37,083 bases of DNA from positions 1 to 37,083 of the forward strand of contig JAUSOZ010000057.1 in NCBI GenBank assembly GCA_030655955.1. The letters are read 5' to 3'. Origin of the DNA: Deltaproteobacteria bacterium (GTDB lineage Bacteria > Desulfobacterota > Desulfobaccia > Desulfobaccales > 0-14-0-80-60-11). The notes below the pieces were generated by a model. That model saw only the letters and a program-made list of their open reading frames with translations, was not told the DNA's origin and ran no database searches. The position numbers and the translations under genes were made by a program. Of the stretch, positions 1-9,160 are shown one piece after another (within the stretch, counting starts at the first letter, position 1; every line of letters starts with the position of its first letter).

Positions 1-2
1 TC

Positions 3-1256
3 TTCCTTTACCGGCAGGTGGCCAGCCTTAATGAGGCCGATACGTATCTGAAGCGCGTGGAAGAAATTTTCCTGGGTCATGAAAACGAGATCCTGCGCTT
101 AAAGAAAACCCCCCAGCAGCCGGAATTTGGTCGTATCCTGACCAGTTACCGGGAAATTTTGACCCAGATTAAACAACAGATTGATCGAGTCGGCCCGGAC
201 CTGGCAAATCACAATTTTGCTCCCCTGGAAGACTCCTTGCGCCACCAGGGCCAAGAACTGCTCACGATCACGGAGAACTGGGAAAAGGCCGAACGGCTCC
301 TGATTGACCAGTTGTTTCAACGGGCCATGATCCTCTTCATTATTTCCGTGGTGGTGTTCCTGGCCCTGGGGATCGTCGTGGCCTTCTACCTCTCCCGCAT
401 GCTGGTGCAGCCCCTGTTGCAGATGCAGCAGGCCATGGACAAGATCGCCCACGGCGATTTCACTCCGCTGCCGGAGCCACCCACCTCGTCGGAGGAATTC
501 TTCGCCCTGTTCCGGGCCTTCAACCGCATGATTCACGAGCTGGAGGTACATCAGGAGCAACTGGTGCAATCCCGGAAAATCGCGGCGGTGGGCACCCTGA
601 CCTCGGGGATCGCCCATGAGTTGAACAACCCCATCAATAACATCGTGCTCACGGCGGAGTCCCTGAAGGAGGATTTTCGGGACCTGTCCCAGGAGGAGGC
701 CATGGGGTTGATCCAGGATATCCTGATCCAGTCCGACCGGGCCTCCGAGATCGTCAAAGGTCTCCTGGATTTCTCCCGCGCCGAGCACCCGGAATTCGGG
801 GCGCTGTCCATCGGGGTTGTCATCCAGGATACCTTGAAGCTGGTGCGCAACCAGCTGGTTCTCTCGGGCATCAATGTGGAACAGGATATTCCCGCCGACC
901 TGCCACCCATCCGGGGCGAAAAGAAAAGCCTGCAACAGGTCTTTCTCAATTTGTTCATCAACGCCATCCAGGCTATGCTGGACGGGGGCACCCTCCAGGT
1001 CAGCGCCCACCCGTCCCCGGACGGCCAATGGATGGTCATTAACGTCAAGGACACGGGGGTGGGCATCGATCCGGAGCACCTGCCCCAGATCTTTGATCCC
1101 TTTTACACCACCAAACAGGTGGGGCGAGGCACCGGCCTGGGCCTGTCGGTGACTTACGGCATTGTGGAAAAACACGGCGGCCATATCGAGGTCAAGAGCA
1201 CCAAAGGTGCGGGCGCCACCTTCACCATGACGCTGCCCCTGAAGCTTGAGGCCTAA
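3..1256 (+). CDS. Sensor histidine kinase (TM, HAMP, HisKA, HATPase_c), 5' end truncated by window
   Basis: Frame stays open to the window edge (FLYRQVASLNE...). TM segment LFIISVVVFLALGIVVAFYL, then HAMP; H-box SGIAHELNNPINNI; N/G boxes NLFINAIQAM, DTGVGIDPEHLPQIFDPFYTTK, GTGLGLSVTYGIVEKHGG. Confidence 0.95.
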   Translation, partial: FLYRQVASLNEADTYLKRVEEIFLGHENEILRLKKTPQQPEFGRILTSYREILTQIKQQIDRVGPDLANHNFAPLEDSLRHQGQELLTITENWEKAERLLIDQLFQRAMILFIISVVVFLALGIVVAFYLSRMLVQPLLQMQQAMDKIAHGDFTPLPEPPTSSEEFFALFRAFNRMIHELEVHQEQLVQSRKIAAVGTLTSGIAHELNNPINNIVLTAESLKEDFRDLSQEEAMGLIQDILIQSDRASEIVKGLLDFSRAEHPEFGALSIGVVIQDTLKLVRNQLVLSGINVEQDIPADLPPIRGEKKSLQQVFLNLFINAIQAMLDGGTLQVSAHPSPDGQWMVINVKDTGVGIDPEHLPQIFDPFYTTKQVGRGTGLGLSVTYGIVEKHGGHIEVKSTKGAGATFTMTLPLKLEA

Positions 1257-1284
1257 CCGGCGCCGGACCGGAATCGGGAGTAGC

Positions 1285-2622
<1,338 letters not shown>

Positions 2623-2647
2623 GTCCCTGAACTCAATACACTTCTTT

Positions 2648-3280
2648 ATGGAAAAATTTCATTATATTCATAAAACCGGCAGTGGAAGATCCTACCCTCT
2701 AGAAATTGGGTGGACAGCTCAGGACATTCATAAAATCCCTGTTGATAAGAATTTGACAGAAAATGCCTGCCGATCGGGTTGCCGGTTATATGGGAGAAAT
2801 GGAGGTTGCCCTCCCTTTTCTCCAGACTTCAAACTCTTGGGGAAAAGGTTCAAAGTAGCTAATATAATTTATACCAAACTGTTAATAGCTAATTATCCTC
2901 CAAAGGTTTTGGCCGGGAGCTACTATGTTAGATGGTCCTTTATCGAAGCATTACTCACGCCATTTACCAATAAATTTGCTAAAATTCTCAACGACCATAA
3001 GGAGGGATTATTTTTATCTTCCGGATTTTGTAGAGGATGTGGAAACCAAAGATGCGCGGTAAAAGACGGCGATAAATGTCGTCATCCTTTACGCCGGACG
3101 TTTTCTTTAGAATCAACAGGCGTGATAGTTTCTGAGGTTGCAGAGAAATTCTTAGGCTTCGAGCTTTGCTGGTGGGACAGGTTTAATAAAGATTATTTTC
3201 CATCATATATGACAAAGATAGTGTCCATACTAGGCAATCAGCCCATAGATAATTCCGATATATCGGCGCTATTTAAATAA
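2648..3280 (+). CDS. DUF2284-like cysteine-rich putative metal-binding protein
   Basis: CRSGCRLYGRNGGCPPFSPDF and CRGCGNQRCAVKDGDKCRHPLRRTFSLESTGV match the DUF2284 Cys pattern by eye. AT-rich composition. Confidence 0.75.
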   Translation: MEKFHYIHKTGSGRSYPLEIGWTAQDIHKIPVDKNLTENACRSGCRLYGRNGGCPPFSPDFKLLGKRFKVANIIYTKLLIANYPPKVLAGSYYVRWSFIEALLTPFTNKFAKILNDHKEGLFLSSGFCRGCGNQRCAVKDGDKCRHPLRRTFSLESTGVIVSEVAEKFLGFELCWWDRFNKDYFPSYMTKIVSILGNQPIDNSDISALFK

Positions 3281-4356
3281 TCTATAAATGGTGCAATTTC
3301 CGGTCCTAATTTAACCATATAACCCCTTGGACAATCTGGGTCTGGACCTATATCAAGATGACCGTGCTGCCTAACCCTTTGAGCCGGGCATCTCCCTTTA
3401 CAAATATCGCTCTTTGCACATTCTGAACAAACCGAAATGTTTTGGTGGTCAATCTTTTGAAATTCCTTAAAAACCTCTGATGTACTCCATATAAGAATCA
3501 AATTTTTATCTCTTATATTCCCTGCCACAAATTCAGGGAAATGCTTAAAAGCTGGACATGGGATCACATCCCCGCCTGGGGTTATACTACAAGTCGATTT
3601 GCCGGCCTTGCAGACAGATTGTTTCACTGTCTCATCGATGAAACCCAAGAAATCCAGTGGACATCCTGCGCGGATTTTCAGCCTATCGCCATTTTTTTTC
3701 TTTAATTGAGCAACAATTTTCAAGAATTCCCACAGCTTATCGCTTGCAAGTTTAAGTTTTGCTTTATTAACCTCTCCTCGACCCTGGGGAACAAATCTGA
3801 GAAGAGCTACCTCATCAATACCTATTTTACATGCGAGCTTTAACACATTTTCAAAGAATCTAGCATTGGGCTGCATGGGGACAAAATGCGTCCCAACCCA
3901 AAATCCCATTTTCTTCGCGTTTATAATAGTTTGGCAAAGAGCGTCAAAGCTACCGGGCTTTCTCGTTATTAGATCATGGACCTCACTTGTGGCACCTTGC
4001 AAATTAAAAATGATCTTATCTAACCCTTGGCTACACAGCTTCTTCAAAAGTGCCACACTTAAAGGCTTGCATCTCCCCTTATATGAAACCCCACATGTAT
4101 AAAGCCTGGTTTCAAGGCCTTTGCTCTTGGCAAAGGCCACAATATCTAAAAGATTTCTATGTAAGGTTGGCTCCCCCCCCGAAATTTCAAGAATTTTTCC
4201 CCCAAGGGCATGAAAGTCGGAAATAATTGGTTCAATTTCTTTCCAAGTAAGCTCATCGATATGCTTTTCACAACCAGGAAAAGCTGTAGAACAATGTAGA
4301 CAATTCATAATACAGCGGTTAGTTATTTCCAAACATAATTCATTCAGGTTTGCCAT
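3238..4356 (-). CDS. Radical SAM protein with C-terminal SPASM-type Cys domain
   Basis: CIMNCLHC (CxxxCxxC), GGEPTLH; C-terminal CSITPGGDVIPCPAF...CSECAKSDICKGRC...C. ATG at 4356 preceded by GGGGAGG; the longer ORF uses an upstream TTG. Confidence 0.9.
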   Translation of the reverse strand: MANLNELCLEITNRCIMNCLHCSTAFPGCEKHIDELTWKEIEPIISDFHALGGKILEISGGEPTLHRNLLDIVAFAKSKGLETRLYTCGVSYKGRCKPLSVALLKKLCSQGLDKIIFNLQGATSEVHDLITRKPGSFDALCQTIINAKKMGFWVGTHFVPMQPNARFFENVLKLACKIGIDEVALLRFVPQGRGEVNKAKLKLASDKLWEFLKIVAQLKKKNGDRLKIRAGCPLDFLGFIDETVKQSVCKAGKSTCSITPGGDVIPCPAFKHFPEFVAGNIRDKNLILIWSTSEVFKEFQKIDHQNISVCSECAKSDICKGRCPAQRVRQHGHLDIGPDPDCPRGYMVKLGPEIAPFIDYLNSADISELSMG

Positions 4357-4376
4357 TTTTGCCTCCCCTTGATGAA

Positions 4377-5042
4377 TCAACCGCCGCCGAAAAGTTTGGT
4401 TAATATCAATATTAATATTCCTATTAAAATTCCGCCATAAATCTTAACTGCAGTTTCTACTGTTCCAAGACGGTGCGCTATTTCATGAATTGGAATCCCT
4501 GCACCCAAAAGAGGCATCATTTCCTTTGGCTCAATGTGTTGCTGTTTAAAATGATCATGTCCTTTATTGTAAATCTTTGCTCCATCTCTAATATATGTTA
4601 TAAAAAGAATAAAAGTTGGGTCTTTATATTTTAATAATACCTCAGCAGTCCCAGCATTGTAAAGCGAAAACTTAAGCCTTCCTTCAAATCCTGGGTCGAC
4701 ATGAAAACCTGAAACGTTTATTAGACCAGAGAGCTTATGCCTAGCTTTTATAGAAATAAATCCCATGCATTCTTTTGGAATTTGGACATATTCTTCTGTA
4801 ATCAATAGTGCAAAGTCGCCTGGAGCAATTTTTATAAAATTATCTTTGCTATTAAGCTTCTTCAGTTTTTTCTTGCTGCTGATAAAAGCTTCTTCTCCAA
4901 GAGAAAGCTCTAATGATGATCCTTGGATACGCTCCTCTTTAGGTCCATCTACCCATTCCGAGCTTTTCTCTTTAGGCAAAATATCTTTGATACGATCTTT
5001 GAAATCGCGGGTTGACCAAAAAGTTTTCGCTTTATCATCCAT
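4377..5042 (-). CDS. dCTP deaminase/dUTPase-superfamily-like protein with C-terminal TM anchor
   Basis: QGSSLELSLGEEAF, IAPGDFALLITEEYVQIPKECMGFISIKARHKLSGLINVSGFHVDPGFEGRLKFSLYNAG follow the Dcd/dUTPase fold pattern; C-terminal hydrophobic helix IYGGILIGILILILTKLFGGG. Confidence 0.75.
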   Translation of the reverse strand: MDDKAKTFWSTRDFKDRIKDILPKEKSSEWVDGPKEERIQGSSLELSLGEEAFISSKKKLKKLNSKDNFIKIAPGDFALLITEEYVQIPKECMGFISIKARHKLSGLINVSGFHVDPGFEGRLKFSLYNAGTAEVLLKYKDPTFILFITYIRDGAKIYNKGHDHFKQQHIEPKEMMPLLGAGIPIHEIAHRLGTVETAVKIYGGILIGILILILTKLFGGG

Positions 5043-5083
5043 TTTATAAATAACTTAATAAGTGGCTTGGCACCAAGAATTTT

Positions 5084-5461
5084 TTATTTTTTTGCTAACG
5101 CAAGAATGTCGATGGCCATAGAAAAGCAAAAAGTGAGGATTAGCAAAAGGACGCCCGCCCAAACTAATAATTTAAAAGCTTGCTGCTGAAACAAGCTTGC
5201 ATTCTCAAACCATAATCCCAGCATTCCAAAAGTTAGAAGCGAAATTGCCAATATATAACCAGTCTGAACCGAACAAATCTGAAAGCTTATTTTTGGATTA
5301 ATATTGAAAATAATAATTACAAAACCACTTAATATAATAATTGGAAATATATAATAAATAATACTCCATATAATTTCGGCAACACCTTCAACGACCTCTT
5401 TTATAATTATCGCTATGCCCCTAAAGTCTCTTTTATTGCTAAACAATTCGTGGTTTGACAT
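5084..5461 (-). CDS. Small multi-TM membrane protein, unknown function
   Basis: 125 aa with about three hydrophobic segments (IIWSIIYYIFPIIILSGFVIIIF, TGYILAISLLTFGMLGLWF, LLVWAGVLLLILTFCFSMAIDILAL); same strand as its neighbours. Confidence 0.7.
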   Translation of the reverse strand: MSNHELFSNKRDFRGIAIIIKEVVEGVAEIIWSIIYYIFPIIILSGFVIIIFNINPKISFQICSVQTGYILAISLLTFGMLGLWFENASLFQQQAFKLLVWAGVLLLILTFCFSMAIDILALAKK

Positions 5462-5546
5462 TTTTGTCTCTTAAGGAGCAATTATTTAATGTGTTTTATC
5501 TATAAAATATTTTGCAATAAAAAACGTTCATTCCTTTTAATGTAAA

Positions 5547-6014
5547 TCAAAAACCAGCAATCTTTTTTTCATAATCTATATTTACTCGCTCCACAGCCCT
5601 CTCGGCAGGCGCTAAACGCCTACGCTCCAACTGAGGGCGAATTTCTTCCAAGCATTGCTCAATGACCATCTGGCCAGAGAGTGGTTCTAAATATTTACCC
5701 TCTATTTTTACTATTATGGTATGGGCCAAGCATGCAACCCTGAGTTTGGCAAGAGGGTGGTCAATGCCATTTATCTCAATTTTAGCAACGGCTTCTCTAA
5801 TTTTCTGAAGGCTCATCCCATTATCTCTAAGTGTTTTAATTACTAGTATACAGATAATATCACGGAGTGTATATCGGCGTCTTTGGCCAGATTTTCGCGA
5901 AGGAAAAGCACCCGGCTTTATCAATCCCTGTTCGTCCCACCAGCGAAGTTTTCTTGGGGAAACCCTCGTTAATTTATAAACATCATTTGTAGTGAAATAG
6001 CTGATTTTTCTCAC
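5547..6014 (-). CDS. MerR-type HTH transcriptional regulator
   Basis: FTTNDVYKLTRVSPRKLRWWDEQGLIKP...GQRRRYTLRDIICILVIKTLRDNGMSLQKIREAV is a MerR winged-HTH. GTG start. Confidence 0.85.
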   Translation of the reverse strand: MRKISYFTTNDVYKLTRVSPRKLRWWDEQGLIKPGAFPSRKSGQRRRYTLRDIICILVIKTLRDNGMSLQKIREAVAKIEINGIDHPLAKLRVACLAHTIIVKIEGKYLEPLSGQMVIEQCLEEIRPQLERRRLAPAERAVERVNIDYEKKIAGF

Positions 6015-6022
6015 AATAATGC

Positions 6023-6096
6023 CAATTATTGATTGATAAAATTAACATAAAAACAGTATTTATGTAATTTATAATAGGCATATAAATCAATAATTG
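6023..6096. promoter_or_regulatory. 12-bp perfect inverted repeat upstream of the MerR gene, candidate operator
   Basis: CAATTATTGATT (6023-6034) and AATCAATAATTG (6085-6096), 50-bp spacer. Confidence 0.45.
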
Positions 6097-6109
6097 TCAA
6101 CAAATAAAT

Positions 6110-6132
6110 TTAGTTATAACAAAAATAACTAA
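6110..6132. promoter_or_regulatory. 8-bp perfect dyad TTAGTTAT-N7-ATAACTAA upstream of the MerR gene
   Basis: Arms 6110-6117 and 6125-6132. Confidence 0.35.
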
Positions 6133-6403
6133 CATTTTGGCGACAAATTTAGCCATCAGGAGTTAATGGGGTCTATTCTACGAGACGTTTAATAATTTTG
6201 CCCTCTTCCTCAAATCAGTAATAAATAATCCAACCAGTTTCATAATGAAACAGGCCGCAACGCCGCTATTTCCCGCCTTTCCGGCCTTTTCCGGCAAAAC
6301 GCCTTTTTCATTTTGAAACACCCCCCTTCGTCCCATTAGGATATCCCACTGTTTTTCCAGCACAATCACTGTTGGCCCGGTTGGTGCATTGCCGTCAAGG
6401 GAC

Positions 6404-6859
6404 ATGAACAAGCGGGTACTCTTAGCTATCGACCTGGACCGGCCGGATTCCCGGGCCGCCTCTTATGCGGTGCAGTTGGCGGCGCGTCTGAAATTATCCC
6501 TGGTGCTCATGGCGGTGTTCCCGGCCCGGGGCGGCGACCCCTCTGACCCCGGCGACATTTCGCTGGGGGGCCTTAAGGAAGAGCAGAGCCTGTGGCTGGG
6601 AAAGGTCCGGGAGCGCTGCCAGCAGGAAGGGGTGAACCTGGAGATCTTCCTGGCGGCCGGCGCCTTCTGCGATGAGGTCCTGGCCTTCGCCCGGGCCCAG
6701 AGCGCCTTGCAGTTCATCATTATGGGCTGGCCGGAGGATGGACGCCGGGAACAGTACCCCGGGTGCGCCGCAGCCTTAAAAAGCCTGCACCAGCACATCG
6801 GGGCCGAAATTCTCCTGGTGCGCGGCCAGGGAAAAGTGACCCGATTGACGGACCTTTGA
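6404..6859 (+). CDS. UspA-family universal stress protein
   Basis: MNKRVLLAIDLDRPDSRAASYAVQLAARLKLSLVLMAVF...; Usp fold layout. ATG at 6404. Confidence 0.8.
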   Translation: MNKRVLLAIDLDRPDSRAASYAVQLAARLKLSLVLMAVFPARGGDPSDPGDISLGGLKEEQSLWLGKVRERCQQEGVNLEIFLAAGAFCDEVLAFARAQSALQFIIMGWPEDGRREQYPGCAAALKSLHQHIGAEILLVRGQGKVTRLTDL

Positions 6860-6912
6860 GGCGGGTTTTGGGTTTTAGGTTCTGGGTCAGGAGAAGCCAA
6901 TTACATGCTTGG

Positions 6913-7147
6913 TACAGGATTTCATAAATATGCTCACGTCATATATCGCCCCCCTCACCCCAACCCTCTCCCCCCGAAGCGGGGGGAGAGGGGGTTAAAG
7001 GAACACAGGCTGGAAGCCTGTGCCACTATAGAGCATTAAATCAGTCCCATCTTTTCCCCTCGCCCCCAATGGGGGAGAGGGTCAGGGTGAGGGGGCAGTG
7101 ATCTTCACGAAGTAAGAAACACGTCACCTTATTTATGAACCACTGTA
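6913..7147. repeat. MITE-like intergenic element: imperfect terminal inverted repeats around GC-rich palindromes
   Basis: Arms ACAGgatTTCATAAATAtgctcACGT (6914-6939) and, reverse-complemented, ACAGtggTTCATAAATAaggtgACGT (7121-7146); 20/26 identical by eye. Confidence 0.55.
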
Positions 7148-7197
7148 ATTAAGTAGACCATCGTCATAACGCCACGTGAAGGAGGGGAGAGCGGCAC

Positions 7198-8130
7198 ATG
7201 TCCTGGAACCTGTATTTACCACTGGCTGGTAACAGCATCAACATCTTGCTTCTTTTTGGCCTGGGGGGAGCCGTGGGCTTTCTCTCCGGGGTGTTCGGCG
7301 TGGGGGGCGGCTTTCTCATGACCCCGCTCTTGATCATGGTGGGCATCCCGTCCACGGTGGCCGCGGCCTCGGACTCCAACCAGATTGTCGCGGCCTCCAC
7401 CTCCGCCTCCTATGCTCACTACCGCCTGGGGAACGTGGACTTCAAGATGGGGCTCTTCCTCATCATCGGCGGGCTGATCGGGGGCACCGTGGGGGTGCAA
7501 TTCATCAAGCTGCTGCGGGCCATGGGCAACGCTGACTTCGTCATCCAGATCACCTATGTGGTCATGCTGGGGGTTATCGGCTTCTACATGTTTGCGGAGA
7601 GTCTCCAGAGCCTGCGGAAAAAGCCGGTGGAAACCCCGCGGGTGGAAGCGTCCGCCAAGGTCTCCCTCTACAACCGCATGATCCAGGCCCTGCCCTACCA
7701 GATGAAATTCGAGAAATCGGGGGTGGTCCTCTCCCCTATCCTCCCCCTGGTCCTGGGGGTGTTCGTCGGCATCCTGGCGGCCATCATGGGTGTGGGCGGT
7801 GGTTTTATCATGGTGCCGGTGATGGTCTATATGCTGCGCATGCCCATGCACGTAGTAGTGGGCACCAGCCTGGTGCAAATCCTGTTTACCTGCATCAACG
7901 TCACCATCATGCAGTCGGCTACCAACCACACGGTGGACATGATCCTGGCCATCATCCTGCTTCTGGGTTCCACCCTGGGGGCCCAGTTCGGGGTGCGCCT
8001 GAGCCGGCGGCTCAAGGCCGATCAGCTCAAGATTCTCCTGGCCTCCATCGTCTTGCTGGTGATGGTGCAGATGCTGGTGAGCCTGGTGCTGCCGCCCCAT
8101 CTGCTGCTGGCGCACAAAGGCGGGCACTGA
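7198..8130 (+). CDS. Sulfite exporter TauE/SafE family membrane protein
   Basis: Duplicated GxxxGFLSGVFGVGGGFLMTPLLI and GVFVGILAAIMGVGGGFIMVPVMVYML motifs; multi-TM. Confidence 0.93.
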   Translation: MSWNLYLPLAGNSINILLLFGLGGAVGFLSGVFGVGGGFLMTPLLIMVGIPSTVAAASDSNQIVAASTSASYAHYRLGNVDFKMGLFLIIGGLIGGTVGVQFIKLLRAMGNADFVIQITYVVMLGVIGFYMFAESLQSLRKKPVETPRVEASAKVSLYNRMIQALPYQMKFEKSGVVLSPILPLVLGVFVGILAAIMGVGGGFIMVPVMVYMLRMPMHVVVGTSLVQILFTCINVTIMQSATNHTVDMILAIILLLGSTLGAQFGVRLSRRLKADQLKILLASIVLLVMVQMLVSLVLPPHLLLAHKGGH

Positions 8131-8131
8131 G

Positions 8132-8908
8132 ATGAAGCGTCTCGTAAATTTGTCCCACCAAGCGGTGTGGTTGGGTTTAGTGGTGCTGCTGGCCGCCGGG
8201 CTGCCGGCCCGGGCGGCGGAACCGGGGCTGACGATCTCGCCGGCCACGGTGCAAATCGGCGCCTTCTTCAACGGCCAAACGGTGACGGTCTCGGGAACCA
8301 TCCCGGCGGGGACTCAGGCGGTCCTGGAGGTGATGGGCTCAAGCGCCGAGGAACACCTCATGCGCAAGGGGCGCCGGGCGGGCATGTGGATGAACGTGGG
8401 CGAAATCAAGGTCCAGGACGCCCCCTCCCTTTACCTGGTCATGAGCACCGCCAAGGAATTGCTCACCGCGGCACCGCCCACGGCCACCTGGGGCTATCGA
8501 GCCTTAGAGAAGCGCCTGGTCTTCAGCGGCAAAATCGAGCCGGCGGAGCGCCAGGAGTTTCTGAAGCAATTTCTCGAACTCAAGGAAAGCGAACAGATTT
8601 ATGCCTCCTGGCCCGGGGCCCTCAAGCTTAAGGCCGCGGCCGGGGCCGAAAGCGCCCTGACGGCCAGTTTCCCCCTGCCCTCCAACACCAGGCCCGGCGA
8701 CTATAAGGTCTGCCTGTCGGTAATCGCCGACGGCAAGGCGGTGAGCCACACCTGCACCGACCTCAAGGTTGAGATGGTGGGCTTCCCGGCCTGGCTGGCG
8801 GGGCTGGCCTACGAGCACGGGGTCGCCTACGGGGTGCTGGCGGTGGTCATCGCCATCGTCACCGGTTTTGCCATGGGCTTTATCTTCAAGGGCGGGGGCG
8901 GCCATTGA
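8132..8908 (+). CDS. TIGR02186-like (Alph_Pro_TM) membrane-anchored protein
   Basis: Signal peptide; LTISPATVQIGAFFNGQTVTVSGTIPAGTQAVLEV...; C-terminal TM; immediately follows tauE, a known pairing. Confidence 0.8.
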   Translation: MKRLVNLSHQAVWLGLVVLLAAGLPARAAEPGLTISPATVQIGAFFNGQTVTVSGTIPAGTQAVLEVMGSSAEEHLMRKGRRAGMWMNVGEIKVQDAPSLYLVMSTAKELLTAAPPTATWGYRALEKRLVFSGKIEPAERQEFLKQFLELKESEQIYASWPGALKLKAAAGAESALTASFPLPSNTRPGDYKVCLSVIADGKAVSHTCTDLKVEMVGFPAWLAGLAYEHGVAYGVLAVVIAIVTGFAMGFIFKGGGGH

Positions 8909-9160
8909 GGCTCCCGGCGCTTTTCAGTTTGGGTCTTGTTTGCCATGTCGGCTTGCCGTGTTTATCTTGGTTATCAGGCTTCCGGCTCTTTAAGCAGATC
9001 GGGCCTGGTTGGGTAGGAGAGAACACCGTATCGTAGGGGCGCACCGGTGTGTGCGCCCGCATGGGGGGACACACGGGTCCCCCCCTACAAGGAAATATCT
9101 GGGTTGAAGGCACCGCGCACTATGGCAGGTGCGACCGTGGCCGGATAAAGGAATAACCCC

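Noticed and set aside
6178-6411. 77-aa minus-strand ORF between the MerR and Usp genes
   Set aside because: No domain or RBS; the region looks regulatory and repetitive.
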